From NCBI GenBank assembly GCA_017538255.1, contig JAFYJD010000020.1:1-64000 (forward strand): DNA of 64,000 nucleotides. The letters are read 5' to 3'. The notes beneath the pieces are model-generated. The model was given only the letters and a program-made list of their open reading frames with translations, was not told where the DNA came from and ran no database searches. The DNA comes from Clostridia bacterium (GTDB taxonomy: Bacteria > Bacillota > Clostridia > Christensenellales > CAG-138). Shown here in pieces: positions 8,759-16,798 of the stretch (the stretch's first letter is position 1; every line of letters begins with the position of its first letter). The position numbers and the translations under genes were made by a program.

Positions 8759-8787
8759 ACTATACCATAACGCCGCCGTTTATTCAA
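8759..8787 (-). promoter_or_regulatory. Promoter of rubrerythrin, overlapping an inverted repeat
   Basis: TTGAAT (8782-8787) and TATAGT (8759-8764) have 17-base spacing on the minus strand. The -35 lies in the loop of an 11-bp inverted repeat at 8771-8802 (CGCCGCCGTTT with its complement), which has no U tract. The repeat may be an operator or a weak terminator of the upstream LRR gene. Confidence 0.65.
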
Positions 8788-8832
8788 GAAAAAACGGCGG
8801 CGAAATATGCGATATTCAATTATCGGGCGGGC

Positions 8833-10011
8833 TTATTCGATGTGGCAATCGGGAAGCGCCGCGGCGAGTTCGGCAAGTTGCGCGTCGGTCAACAGATTGC
8901 CTGTCAGATACAGCAGGCTAAGCGACTTAAGCCCCAAAAGCGGTGTGATATCAGATATGCGGTTGTAAGGCATTTCGAGAGTGCGTAGCGATTTGAGGTT
9001 GGCGACGGCGCTGATATCGCTGATATAGTTGATGTAAAATGAAAGACCCAGAAGATTCGTCAGCGAGGCGACGGGCGACAGGTCGAAGATCAGATTGTCG
9101 CCCATATACAACTCCTCAAGGGCGACAAGCCCCGAAACGGGCGAGATGTCGGCGATCATATTGCTACGGATATTCAGTTCCGTAAGCGATGTGAGCGATG
9201 CTACGGGGGCGATATCGGTGATGCGGTTTTCATAGCAGACAAGCTGCTTGAGTTTGGTCATACCGGAAAGCGCGTCCAAGGATGAAATCTTGTTGGTGTA
9301 GATGAAGAGGAAAACGAGATCGTTCATATCGGAGAGCGCGGAAATATCGAATACGGCGTTTTCGGACAGATCGAGTTTGGTCATATTCGTCAGCCCGGCA
9401 AGCGGCGAAATATCGATGATATTGCTTGCGCGCAGGTCGAGCGTTTGAAGTTTTGTCAGCCCGGCAAGCGGCTCAAGATCGGCGACGGCGGTGCTTGAAA
9501 TGTCGAGAAATACGAGTTCCGTCAGCCCGGCAAGCGGCGAAATATCGCTGACGGGGTTGTTGGAAAGCGAAAGATAGGTTAAGTTTGTAAGACCGGCGAT
9601 GGGGGACAGGTCGGTTATTTTGTTGCTCGGCAGCGAAAGATCCGTCAGATTCGGGAAAAACGCGATATCGGAGATATCGTCAAGTTCGGACGCGGGTATC
9701 CTGAGTTCTTTGATTTTGTAAAGATCGCCCCGCTTTATGTCCTTTTTGTAGACATAATCGTTTCGTATAATTTGCTCAAAAACGGGGTTTGAAAAAACAA
9801 CGATTTCGTCGGGATCCGGCTCCGCGGTGGGTGCGGGCGGCTCGGTAACGGGCGGTTCGGTAACGGGCGCCGATGTTCCGTCGGCGTCGGGCGCGCTTGG
9901 CTCCGGAGTTGCTGATTTTGCGTTCTTACCCACGCATGCAGTTAAAACGAGCCCCGCAATAAGAACGAGCGCGGCGGTGAGAATGATAAGAAGATTTTTG
10001 CGGCTTTTCAT
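8833..10011 (-). CDS. Leucine-rich-repeat lipoprotein
   Basis: Surface lipoprotein of 392 aa. Residues 1-26 form a lipoprotein signal with lipobox LTAC (Cys26). Residues 30-68 are a Pro/Thr/Glu linker. From about residue 110 to the end there are about a dozen 21-22-residue repeats of the SDS22/internalin type (L-x-x-L-x-L-x-x-N-x-I-x-DISPLAGLT). Such repeats bind proteins; the partner is unknown and there is no catalytic domain. ATG 10011 follows AGGAGGCACT. The ferredoxin gene lies upstream with its own promoter and terminator, so this gene is probably transcribed alone. Confidence 0.9.
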   Translation of the reverse strand: MKSRKNLLIILTAALVLIAGLVLTACVGKNAKSATPEPSAPDADGTSAPVTEPPVTEPPAPTAEPDPDEIVVFSNPVFEQIIRNDYVYKKDIKRGDLYKIKELRIPASELDDISDIAFFPNLTDLSLPSNKITDLSPIAGLTNLTYLSLSNNPVSDISPLAGLTELVFLDISSTAVADLEPLAGLTKLQTLDLRASNIIDISPLAGLTNMTKLDLSENAVFDISALSDMNDLVFLFIYTNKISSLDALSGMTKLKQLVCYENRITDIAPVASLTSLTELNIRSNMIADISPVSGLVALEELYMGDNLIFDLSPVASLTNLLGLSFYINYISDISAVANLKSLRTLEMPYNRISDITPLLGLKSLSLLYLTGNLLTDAQLAELAAALPDCHIE

Positions 10012-10071
10012 AGTGCCTCCTTGTGTTTGCAGCTTTTTGTATGTCGGCGGGCGTGGGGGCGGCGCATCCGT

Positions 10072-10106
10072 AATAAAAAGATAAGGGCGACGGAGTCGCC
10101 CTTATT
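10072..10106 (-). terminator. Terminator of ferredoxin gene
   Basis: The hairpin arms AAGGGCGAC and GTCGCCCTT (10095-10103 and 10083-10091 on the minus strand) are followed by ATCTTTTTATT. Confidence 0.85.
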
Positions 10107-10118
10107 CATTTTTGAGAA

Positions 10119-10289
10119 TTAGTCCTGAACGGGAGCCTCGACGGGGCATACGCCGGCGCAGGCGCCGCACTCGATGCACTCATCGGGATTGATCTCATAC
10201 TTGCCATCACCCTCGGTGATCGCGCCAACGGGACATTCTGCGGCACAGGCGCCGCATGCGATGCAGGCATCATTGATTTTATAAGACAT
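10119..10289 (-). CDS. 2[4Fe-4S] ferredoxin
   Basis: Clostridial-type electron carrier of 56 aa. It has two C-x2-C-x2-C-x3-CP clusters: CIACGACAAECPVG at about residues 9-22 and CIECGACAGVCPVE at about 38-51. Each set supplies ligands for two [4Fe-4S] clusters. ATG 10289 is preceded by CCAGGAGG. The gene is monocistronic, with its own promoter (10344-10371) and a strong terminator. It probably feeds low-potential electrons to redox enzymes, possibly including the flavodiiron or rubrerythrin systems; that link is inferred. Confidence 0.95.
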   Translation of the reverse strand: MSYKINDACIACGACAAECPVGAITEGDGKYEINPDECIECGACAGVCPVEAPVQD

Positions 10290-10343
10290 TATAAATACCT
10301 CCTGGTATGAATACTTGCGGCCCGGATCGAGCCCGCTGCTCTC

Positions 10344-10371
10344 ATTGTATCACTTTTTCAGAATAAATCAA
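10344..10371 (-). promoter_or_regulatory. Promoter of ferredoxin gene
   Basis: TTGATT (10366-10371) and TACAAT (10344-10349) are spaced 16 bases apart on the minus strand, about 55 bases before the ferredoxin start. Confidence 0.7.
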
Positions 10372-10396
10372 GATGTTTCACAAAAATGTCATAATT

Positions 10397-11347
10397 TTAT
10401 CGATTCCCGGCGACAACGAACATTTCGGAGTAGTTTTCGGCAAGGTAATCGAACTCAAAACTGCCGTCGGAAACGAAATACGATACTGCAAAAGGGTAGA
10501 CCCGCTCTTTTTCCGGATCAAAAAGCGCCTTGTTGATCTCGTTATAGGAAGGGCTGAAGCCCTTTAAAGGATTCAGCTTTATAAACAATATGTTTATTCT
10601 AAGCAGATCCGAGGGCGAAGAGTACATCCTAAGCCCGTCGGATGCGATATAGTCGCAATCGAGTTTTTCAAGCATCAGCGCAGCAAGAACTTTGTCGGAA
10701 CGGGTGTAGTCGCTTTTAAGATAGATGGTGGCGGCGATATCGTCGCCGGTGATGCTTGCGTCAATGAGCGGGGCGATACGCTCCGCCGCCGCGGCGGCGA
10801 CGCGCTCCTTTATAAGCGCCATATCGGTGTGATTGATGCGCCGCAGTGCGCGCGTTTCGGAAACTATGCGTTCAAACACCTGCGCTGAATGATCGAACTC
10901 GGTGCAGTCAGAAACAAACCACTCGTTTTTGTCAAAAACGAGCGAAAACACGGTATAGTCCTTGCGGGCGTAGTTGACGGGATCGCGGCGCGGCACAAAG
11001 CCGAGAAAGAACGCTTTTTTGTCGGATACGTAGACGGTGTCCGTAACGATTGCGGTCATCGCGGTCGCGACGGGATAATGTACGCCGTCGAACAGGTATT
11101 TGGCAAGCGTGTCGCAAAGCTGCCGTTCAACCTCGTTTGCGCTCAAAGTAATGAGGAGCCGGCACCCGTTATTGGCGGATATTGAATAGTATTTGCGCCC
11201 GTTAAAATCCACGATCGGAAGATCGGGGGTGTTGATAACGGGCACGGTCTCACCCGTGTTGCCCGAGTGCCCGACGGATGACTGCGCGGCAAACACGAGC
11301 GCTGCGGTCATCGCAACGAGCAGGAGCAAAGTTATCAAGCGTTTCAT
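10397..11347 (-). CDS. Secreted protein of unknown function (316 aa)
   Basis: No family is recognised. Residues 1-20 form a clear signal peptide (charged start, hydrophobic core, AAQSS cleavage region) without a lipobox cysteine, so the product is probably exported or held at the membrane by the uncleaved signal. The rest is a mixed soluble sequence with no obvious catalytic motif; Cys62, Cys78, Cys147 and Cys230 are scattered. The ATG at 11345-11347 is the only sensible start. It lies downstream of the HU gene and its terminator and upstream of ferredoxin, so it is likely transcribed alone. Confidence 0.75.
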   Translation of the reverse strand: MKRLITLLLLVAMTAALVFAAQSSVGHSGNTGETVPVINTPDLPIVDFNGRKYYSISANNGCRLLITLSANEVERQLCDTLAKYLFDGVHYPVATAMTAIVTDTVYVSDKKAFFLGFVPRRDPVNYARKDYTVFSLVFDKNEWFVSDCTEFDHSAQVFERIVSETRALRRINHTDMALIKERVAAAAAERIAPLIDASITGDDIAATIYLKSDYTRSDKVLAALMLEKLDCDYIASDGLRMYSSPSDLLRINILFIKLNPLKGFSPSYNEINKALFDPEKERVYPFAVSYFVSDGSFEFDYLAENYSEMFVVAGNR

Positions 11348-11408
11348 CGATAAACAGCCTTTCGTACCTGTGCTTTGGACAGGGTGATTTGGAAGCGGGT
11401 GGTGCCGA

Positions 11409-11443
11409 CTAAAAAAGCCGCGCCGCGGTTAAGCGGTGCGGCT
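11409..11443 (-). terminator. Terminator of HU gene
   Basis: On the minus strand AGCCGCACCGC pairs, with one mismatch, with GCGGCGCGGCT and is followed by TTTTTT. Confidence 0.8.
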
Positions 11444-11461
11444 GAACGAGATCATAAATGA

Positions 11462-11737
11462 TTATTTCTCCATTGCGTCCTTGAGAGCCTTGCCGGGCTT
11501 GAAGGCAACGGAGCGGGTCGCGGCGATGTTGATGGATTCGCCGGTCATGGGATTACGGCCTTTGCGTGCGGGACGCTCGCGCACATCGAAGCAACCGAAG
11601 CCGACGATCTGGACTTTTTCGCCCTTGCGGAGTTCGTCTACGATAGTGTCAAAGAGGGTGTTTACGGCGACATCGGCATCTCTTCTGGAGAGCTTTGCGT
11701 CGGTAACGAGTGCATTGATAAGTTGAGCCTTATTCAT
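11462..11737 (-). CDS. hup: DNA-binding protein HU
   Basis: Histone-like dimeric protein that bends and compacts DNA. At 91 aa it is standard length. It starts MNKAQLINAL, has the helical dimerisation half, the GFGCFDVRERPARKGRNP signature (about 47-64) and the C-terminal AFKPGKALKDA strand-helix. ATG 11737 is behind GGGAGGAACC. It follows the mazG-type gene, an arrangement common in Clostridia, but has its own promoter (11849-11877) and terminator, as expected for an abundant protein. Confidence 0.97.
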   Translation of the reverse strand: MNKAQLINALVTDAKLSRRDADVAVNTLFDTIVDELRKGEKVQIVGFGCFDVRERPARKGRNPMTGESINIAATRSVAFKPGKALKDAMEK

Positions 11738-11848
11738 TCTTGGGTTCCTCCCTAAAAAAGTATGTTTGTATTCAGCAGTATGCAGGAAAACGGGTCGCTT
11801 GCACGTAAGCCGAAACGAGTTTTGAGCACTACTGTTGCAACAGAGATT

Positions 11849-11877
11849 ATTTTAGCAGTAAGTGAGCAAAAATACAA
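11849..11877 (-). promoter_or_regulatory. Promoter of HU gene
   Basis: TTGTAT (11872-11877) and TAAAAT (11849-11854) are spaced 17 bases apart on the minus strand, in an AT-rich region about 110 bases before the start. Confidence 0.65.
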
Positions 11878-11913
11878 TAGTTTTTTGATATATTTTACCG
11901 TTTTTTTGCAATT

Positions 11914-13383
11914 TCATTCGCTTTTTTTGACCAGATCCCAGTATTGATCCATTTCTTCGAGGCTGAGGGCGCCAAAATCGAGCCCGTCGGCAATTATCAT
12001 ACGTTCCATCAGGATAAATCTGCGCATAAACTTGTCGGTCGCCGCGGAGAGCGCAAGTTCGGGATCGACCTTGACGAGCCGCGCAACGTTCACGCAGGCA
12101 AACAGCAGATCGCCAACCTCCTCATAGATATCGTCCGCGCTGCCGCCTCCGAGAGCCTCGCGCACCTCGGCTGTTTCCTCGGCGACCTTTTGGAGCGCGT
12201 CGAGTGCGTTCGTCCAGTCAAAGCCGATATGCGCCGCCTTTTTTTGTATCTTATAACTGCGCATCAGCGCGGGGAAGGCGGCGGGCACGGCGCGCATCGC
12301 GTCCGCGACGGTCTCAAGATGTTTTTCCTTTTGTTTGAGGTTTTCCCAGTTGACGAGCACCTCGTCCGATCCGCTGACATTGACTTCGCCGAAAACGTGC
12401 GGGTGGCGGTAGATCAGTTTGTTTACGATGCCCGTTATAACATCGCGCATATTGAACTCGCTGCGCTCCTCCTCGATAATGGCGTGGAACACTATTTGAA
12501 GCAGCAGGTCGCCGAGTTCCTCCTCAAGCGCGGTCAGATCCTCGCGGTCGAGCGCGTCAAGCACCTCGTACGCTTCCTCGATCAGCGACGAGCGCAGGCT
12601 CCTGTGCGTCTGCTCCGCGTCCCACGGACAGCCGCCCGGCGCGCGAAGGCGGCGCATGACCGCCATAAGCGCCTCAAAACCGTGCCTCGTACACGCTTCA
12701 AGCGTGCAGCGCTCGAGTACCAAGACGGTGGCGGCGCCGTAGAGCGGTGCATTTTCGCCCGCGTCAATAAGCCTTAAAGGCAGGGAGCGGACGCTGTATT
12801 CGCCCGATGCGTCCATACTCGCGATATGTACGGTAAACTCATCGGGATAGTACTCGCCGAGTTCGAGTTTGACCTCCCCTGCGCGAAGGAGCGTGTCGAC
12901 TTCCTCGATAACAAGGGGCGTGCCGACAGAGGCTGCGCGAAGCGACGAGGCGGTACGGATATCGTAGTCCGAAAAATACGCGACGCCGGAATTGAACACC
13001 GCGGCGAGCGCGGCGGAAGCATAGCCGGACGATGGAAGCAGCTTTACTTCGGCTCCCGCCCTGTCCGCGGCGAGCTTTAATGAGGCGTACAGCGCTTCGC
13101 CGGCGCCGCGCCCGAGCACGGCAAAGCCGACGCTTTGCACGCCGTCGAGCTCCGCAATGAGCCTTGCAGCGATGCGCTCGTTGAGTTCGTCAAAATCAAA
13201 ACTGTCGTTGTAGTATTCGTCAAACGAAACGGCGCCGTCGATCACGCCGCTTTCCGAAAGGATGCGGCTTATAGGATGTTCAAGGGTCTGTATAAACAGT
13301 TTGTCGACGGCCTTGAGCGCGGCGGAAGCCGCAAAGGTGAGCATATTCGGCGTTGCGAGCGGTATTATCGTGATGCTTTTCAT
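11914..13383 (-). CDS. mazG: YabN-like MazG pyrophosphohydrolase with degenerate N-terminal methylase domain
   Basis: A 489-aa fusion as in Firmicutes YabN. Residues 1 to about 225 correspond to a tetrapyrrole (corrin/porphyrin) methylase fold. Residues about 240-489 are MazG, which hydrolyses nucleoside triphosphates to monophosphates and pyrophosphate. The MazG half is well preserved: LRAPGGCPWDAEQTHRSL, then EEAYEVLDALD and EEELGDLLLQ, which supply the metal-binding acidic residues. A second MazG-like repeat is near 415-470 (EETAEVREAL, EEVGDLLFA). The methylase half lacks the GLGPGD motif (PLATPNM is found) and the usual PGVS. ATG 13383 follows CGAGGAGAAAT. Confidence 0.92.
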   Translation of the reverse strand: MKSITIIPLATPNMLTFAASAALKAVDKLFIQTLEHPISRILSESGVIDGAVSFDEYYNDSFDFDELNERIAARLIAELDGVQSVGFAVLGRGAGEALYASLKLAADRAGAEVKLLPSSGYASAALAAVFNSGVAYFSDYDIRTASSLRAASVGTPLVIEEVDTLLRAGEVKLELGEYYPDEFTVHIASMDASGEYSVRSLPLRLIDAGENAPLYGAATVLVLERCTLEACTRHGFEALMAVMRRLRAPGGCPWDAEQTHRSLRSSLIEEAYEVLDALDREDLTALEEELGDLLLQIVFHAIIEEERSEFNMRDVITGIVNKLIYRHPHVFGEVNVSGSDEVLVNWENLKQKEKHLETVADAMRAVPAAFPALMRSYKIQKKAAHIGFDWTNALDALQKVAEETAEVREALGGGSADDIYEEVGDLLFACVNVARLVKVDPELALSAATDKFMRRFILMERMIIADGLDFGALSLEEMDQYWDLVKKSE

Positions 13384-13451
13384 ATTTCTCCTCGGTCAAA
13401 CCGCAAAAAGCGGCGCTTTTACCCCTCTATTATACATCCGTTTTGGGATAA

Positions 13452-13478
13452 TAAAAAGAGGGTCAAGCCCTCTTTTAT
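13452..13478 (-). terminator. Terminator after lipoprotein A (repeat family copy 1)
   Basis: The minus-strand hairpin AAGAGGG-CTTGA-CCCTCTT is followed by TTTATTAT. Near-identical hairpins lie at 16723-16749 and 17943-17984. Confidence 0.75.
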
Positions 13479-13527
13479 GCCTATATTTGAATAAATCGGT
13501 CAAAGTTTTAGCGCAAAGCCCCTATAT

Positions 13528-14535
13528 TCAAGGGCATAACATAACGGCGATCTCAATAGCCTCGTCCCACGGCTGTCCGTCATCGTGAATGTATTTCACA
13601 CTGACCGTGTACCAAAGGCAGGGTTCACCATTTAGGCATGCAATCATCGGGCGGGGATCGCTCCATATTTTGAAGTCAACCAAGGTATGTCCAAAAAACT
13701 CGCGCACCTTTTTTTCTACGTCCGGAACGTATTTTTCAATGCTGACGTCATTGGGAACGCTGCTGTAGTATTTGCCGAGCCCGGCGCCCAGCGACACGCT
13801 TTCAATTTTTCCATAACCATCCACGAAGACCATAACACCGCTATATATCTTGATGCCATTGAGCTTATTGTACCAATAGAACTGGTAAGACGACATCGTT
13901 CCATCCTCATAAACTTCAGGCAGTCTAATATCACAATACTCAAAATCGCTGAAGTCTATCCCGCTCTTTAATGCTTCCTCCTTTAATGCTTCCGCTACCG
14001 CATCGCGAACATCCTCTCCTTTTGCGTTCTTTGGAATGCTGACAGTACCCAAGCCAAATGACTCCGTCGATAAATCGATAAGCGTACCGTCCGGAAGAAA
14101 TCTTGCAAATTCAAAGCCCGTTCTGCCGCCGATAATGTCGTATTCATAAGCCGTGCCGAGTGTCATGGGAGCGGTAATGGTAGTCCTATACACAAGTTCA
14201 AACTTCTTTCCGGCAAATTCGATGGTTTTTTTATCGCCCACCAGCTCTTTATCGACGGTTTCGCGGAAAGAGTTATTAATATCGTATTGGAATAAATGCA
14301 TGCCTCTATGAGATCCCGAGCCGATCGTCAGCACGCGAGTGGTCGATGCTTCTTCCGGCACGATGGTTGGATCGGGCGGAATGGTTGCCGCTTCGACCGG
14401 ATCGCTCAAAACCGGAGTGGGGCTGACCGTCTCCTGCTGAGCAGGAGCGTTGGCCGGGGTGCAGGCCGCTGAAAACAGCGTTCCGAACATAAGCGTCGCC
14501 AATACTATTGAAATAAAAATGCGGGACTTTTTCAT
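13528..14535 (-). CDS. Lipoprotein of unknown function, paralogue A (335 aa)
   Basis: A paralogue of 16799-17791. Residues 1-24 form a lipoprotein signal (lipobox FSAAC, Cys24), followed by a Pro/Thr/Glu linker to about residue 65. The mature part has no domain I recognise. Stretches shared with the paralogue include KKTIEFAGKKFELVYR, the LGLGTVSIPKNAKGEDVRDAV block, and the C-terminal KYIHDDGQPW. Two halves with alternating charged strands suggest a surface-binding rather than enzymatic protein; this is inference. The start follows TTAGGAGGTAATC. It begins 34 bases after the caspase-like gene's stop, so the two probably share a transcript. Confidence 0.8.
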   Translation of the reverse strand: MKKSRIFISIVLATLMFGTLFSAACTPANAPAQQETVSPTPVLSDPVEAATIPPDPTIVPEEASTTRVLTIGSGSHRGMHLFQYDINNSFRETVDKELVGDKKTIEFAGKKFELVYRTTITAPMTLGTAYEYDIIGGRTGFEFARFLPDGTLIDLSTESFGLGTVSIPKNAKGEDVRDAVAEALKEEALKSGIDFSDFEYCDIRLPEVYEDGTMSSYQFYWYNKLNGIKIYSGVMVFVDGYGKIESVSLGAGLGKYYSSVPNDVSIEKYVPDVEKKVREFFGHTLVDFKIWSDPRPMIACLNGEPCLWYTVSVKYIHDDGQPWDEAIEIAVMLCP

Positions 14536-14569
14536 AATTGATTACCTCCTAATGATTTTTATTTTGATT

Positions 14570-16531
14570 TCAGTTGTGCGGACAGGGAACGAAGTTCGTA
14601 GAACCTCGAATCCGTATATGAGATATGGAAAGCGCGCTATAGTCCAGCTTAAAATGCTTTACTGTATCATTATCCGCTACATTCTTTGCTTGCTGCACCG
14701 ATTTGCCATTTGCTATTTCGGTCATAAATATCTTCGTCCAGTAGTTGGTTTGACCTACCAAAACGTTTACCGTAAACCCTATCACCACATCAACGCCTTT
14801 ATTGTACATAGCGTCAACAAGGTTGATTTTCGGTGATTCCTCCGGTATATTTGTTGGTACTTCTGCCCCGGTGGAACACGCACCGAAATAGACAAACTTC
14901 AGATTAGGCACGGTCAAGGTTGAAACATCGTCTACTGTTAGAAACTGGCCGTTTGGCAATTCAATGCTATTATAGGTACCGTGGGTTAAGCAGCTAAACA
15001 TATATTTGCTGTTTAGCTGATTCATCAGCTCCTCCTTTGTTACGTTTTGATTAGGATTGGGCATAAACTCATAATCTGTACCGGTGTACCCGTTTTGGAC
15101 AAGAGCTACCCGAACCGCTTCGTGGACAACTCTGGCTTCCGGGTCATTAAAACCAAGACCGAGATACATATTCACATAATAGTTATTTCCGGAATATGTG
15201 ATCCGAAGCTCGGGCTTATTTGGCGAGGGCGCGTCGGAAGAATAGAATGTTGCCCAATTTGCCGCTCCGCTCTCGGTAGAGTTTTTGAGCATAAAGCCAT
15301 AGTTATTATATGTGCCGGCATACCATTGTTTTACAATATCGGTAACGGTCAATTTGTACCAATTGTTTGAAGTAAGCACAGCAGTACCGGAAGCGTTCGC
15401 CGTTGTAAAATTGGGTTTGTTGTTCCAGTTGATGGTGCTTGAAGTCCAGTTCCCGGTAACGCGATATGCTTTGACGGAAGGAGCGTTGCCGGAGGAGTAT
15501 TTCTTGATTCGAATATATGCGTTGGTAATTGCGTTCGCAGGTATTGCGGCGGGAAGATCGAATTTGATGTACGTCCTTCTCGTGTTGTATGTGCTGTCCC
15601 AACCCGTCATAAGATAGTTGTTCATATAATAATTTGTGGTTGGGTTTTTACTTGAAACAAAGGAATCCTTTATTTTGTTCGCACCGGTTATCATAACGGA
15701 CGGATCTATCAGCACGGGATAAACCCTTTGAGGATCACGGGCATAGTCTTTTGACAGGGATACCGTGATATTTGTTTTGCCATCAAAAGCCTCCCCGATC
15801 GTATAGTTTAATTCCTCGGTATAGGAATTTGCCGAGTCTATTGCAAAAAGACTGCCAAGCATAAACCGCTGTTCTCCGGCGGCATCATAAAAGCCCACCG
15901 TGCCGCTCTCTGTGTATTCGGCTGTATACTCGTCTGTATAGAACGTAAACGTGAATTCTGTCGGCGCAGAAGCGCTGTTTAACACAAGGTACTCCTTTAC
16001 CCTGTCGTTTTGAACCTCATAAACGATGTCGGTATGTTTAAACGCGTCTTGATAAACAATGAAATTCTCTCCAGAAAGGAGAAAGCCGCCTATTGAGTTA
16101 ACGGTCTTCGATCCGCCAACGGACGATTTGGCGGCGGGGGCGGAGTCGATTTCAAAAGCCAAAGAGTGTTTCTCGGAAGAAACAAGAACTGACGGTTTAT
16201 TCTCCGCAAAGTAGATGTGTGAGTCGTTTGCCTTGTTGGCATAGGCGTATGAAATGCCGTGAGATATGTGTTTTGACGGAATGATCGAATTGTTGATCTC
16301 GATCAGATTTCCCGACCCGTCCTCAAAGTATTTGTCTTCGGCATATACTACACATTCGTATGTGCCGTTGGGAAGAACATAGGTGTCGGAGTTCTTTTCT
16401 CTTAATTCCGAAACCTCATACGGGGGGGCGTGTTCGCGCGCTGCAAGGCGCTTAGAGGGCGCCGCATACCCTGTAGTGAGCAAGGAAATTGCAATCGCAA
16501 GCAACACTACGATCGAAGCGATTCGTTTCAT
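14570..16531 (-). CDS. Secreted DNRLRE-domain protein with caspase-like (clan CD) C-terminal domain
   Basis: A 653-aa exported protein. Residues 1-23 are a signal peptide. Residues about 45-280 are a beta-rich region of the kind preceding DNRLRE modules in secreted Firmicutes proteins. Residues about 283-447 form a DNRLRE-type carbohydrate-binding-like module (KDSFVSSKNPTTNY start, RRTYIKFDLP, INWNNKPNF, DIVKQWYAG). Residues about 452-625 have a caspase/gingipain-like layout with a strand-LTHGT motif (His517), a strand-YFGACSTG motif (Cys552) and a later VVIGFT strand. His and Cys so placed are the dyad of clan CD peptidases. No substrate or activity is known. The gene starts behind TTAGGAGGTATC and its own promoter and precedes lipoprotein A. 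Confidence 0.8.
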   Translation of the reverse strand: MKRIASIVVLLAIAISLLTTGYAAPSKRLAAREHAPPYEVSELREKNSDTYVLPNGTYECVVYAEDKYFEDGSGNLIEINNSIIPSKHISHGISYAYANKANDSHIYFAENKPSVLVSSEKHSLAFEIDSAPAAKSSVGGSKTVNSIGGFLLSGENFIVYQDAFKHTDIVYEVQNDRVKEYLVLNSASAPTEFTFTFYTDEYTAEYTESGTVGFYDAAGEQRFMLGSLFAIDSANSYTEELNYTIGEAFDGKTNITVSLSKDYARDPQRVYPVLIDPSVMITGANKIKDSFVSSKNPTTNYYMNNYLMTGWDSTYNTRRTYIKFDLPAAIPANAITNAYIRIKKYSSGNAPSVKAYRVTGNWTSSTINWNNKPNFTTANASGTAVLTSNNWYKLTVTDIVKQWYAGTYNNYGFMLKNSTESGAANWATFYSSDAPSPNKPELRITYSGNNYYVNMYLGLGFNDPEARVVHEAVRVALVQNGYTGTDYEFMPNPNQNVTKEELMNQLNSKYMFSCLTHGTYNSIELPNGQFLTVDDVSTLTVPNLKFVYFGACSTGAEVPTNIPEESPKINLVDAMYNKGVDVVIGFTVNVLVGQTNYWTKIFMTEIANGKSVQQAKNVADNDTVKHFKLDYSALSISHIRIRGSTNFVPCPHN

Positions 16532-16557
16532 GGGTGATACCTCCTAAATAATTTTTT

Positions 16558-16620
16558 GCAGTCGAAAATAACGACTATGTATAGGATACCATATCAAATC
16601 CCAAAATGCAAGACTTTTAA
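16558..16620. repeat. Promoter repeat, copy 1
   Basis: About 60 bases upstream of the caspase-like gene match 17834-17896, upstream of lipoprotein B, with only a few differences. Confidence 0.85.
16583..16611 (-). promoter_or_regulatory. Promoter of caspase-like gene
   Basis: TTGCAT (16606-16611) and TATCCT (16583-16588) are spaced 17 bases apart on the minus strand. The same pair occurs in the repeat before lipoprotein B. Confidence 0.6.
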
Positions 16621-16722
16621 CATGTAAATCAAACAAATTTTTATATTATTAGATGAAAACATGACAGAAACCCGCTAAGCGCGGCGCTTTTGCCCCTCTA
16701 TTATACATCCGCTTTTGGATAA

Positions 16723-16749
16723 TAAAAAGAGGGACAAGCCCTCTTTTAT
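16723..16749 (-). terminator. Terminator after lipoprotein B (repeat family copy 2)
   Basis: A minus-strand AAGAGGG/CCCTCTT hairpin is followed by TTTATTAT. It is the same element as at 13452-13478. Confidence 0.75.
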
Positions 16750-16798
16750 GCCGGTATTTTAATAAATCGGTCAAAGTTTTACCGCAAAGCCCCTATAT

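Larger units (their letters stand above)
13403..14573. repeat. Copy A of lipoprotein duplication
   Basis: This segment, from the downstream terminator through the lipoprotein gene and its ribosome-binding region, is closely similar to 16681-17829 in the same orientation. Similarity is highest over the terminator region, the signal-peptide end and the 5' leader (AATTGATTACCTCC and beyond). Confidence 0.85.
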
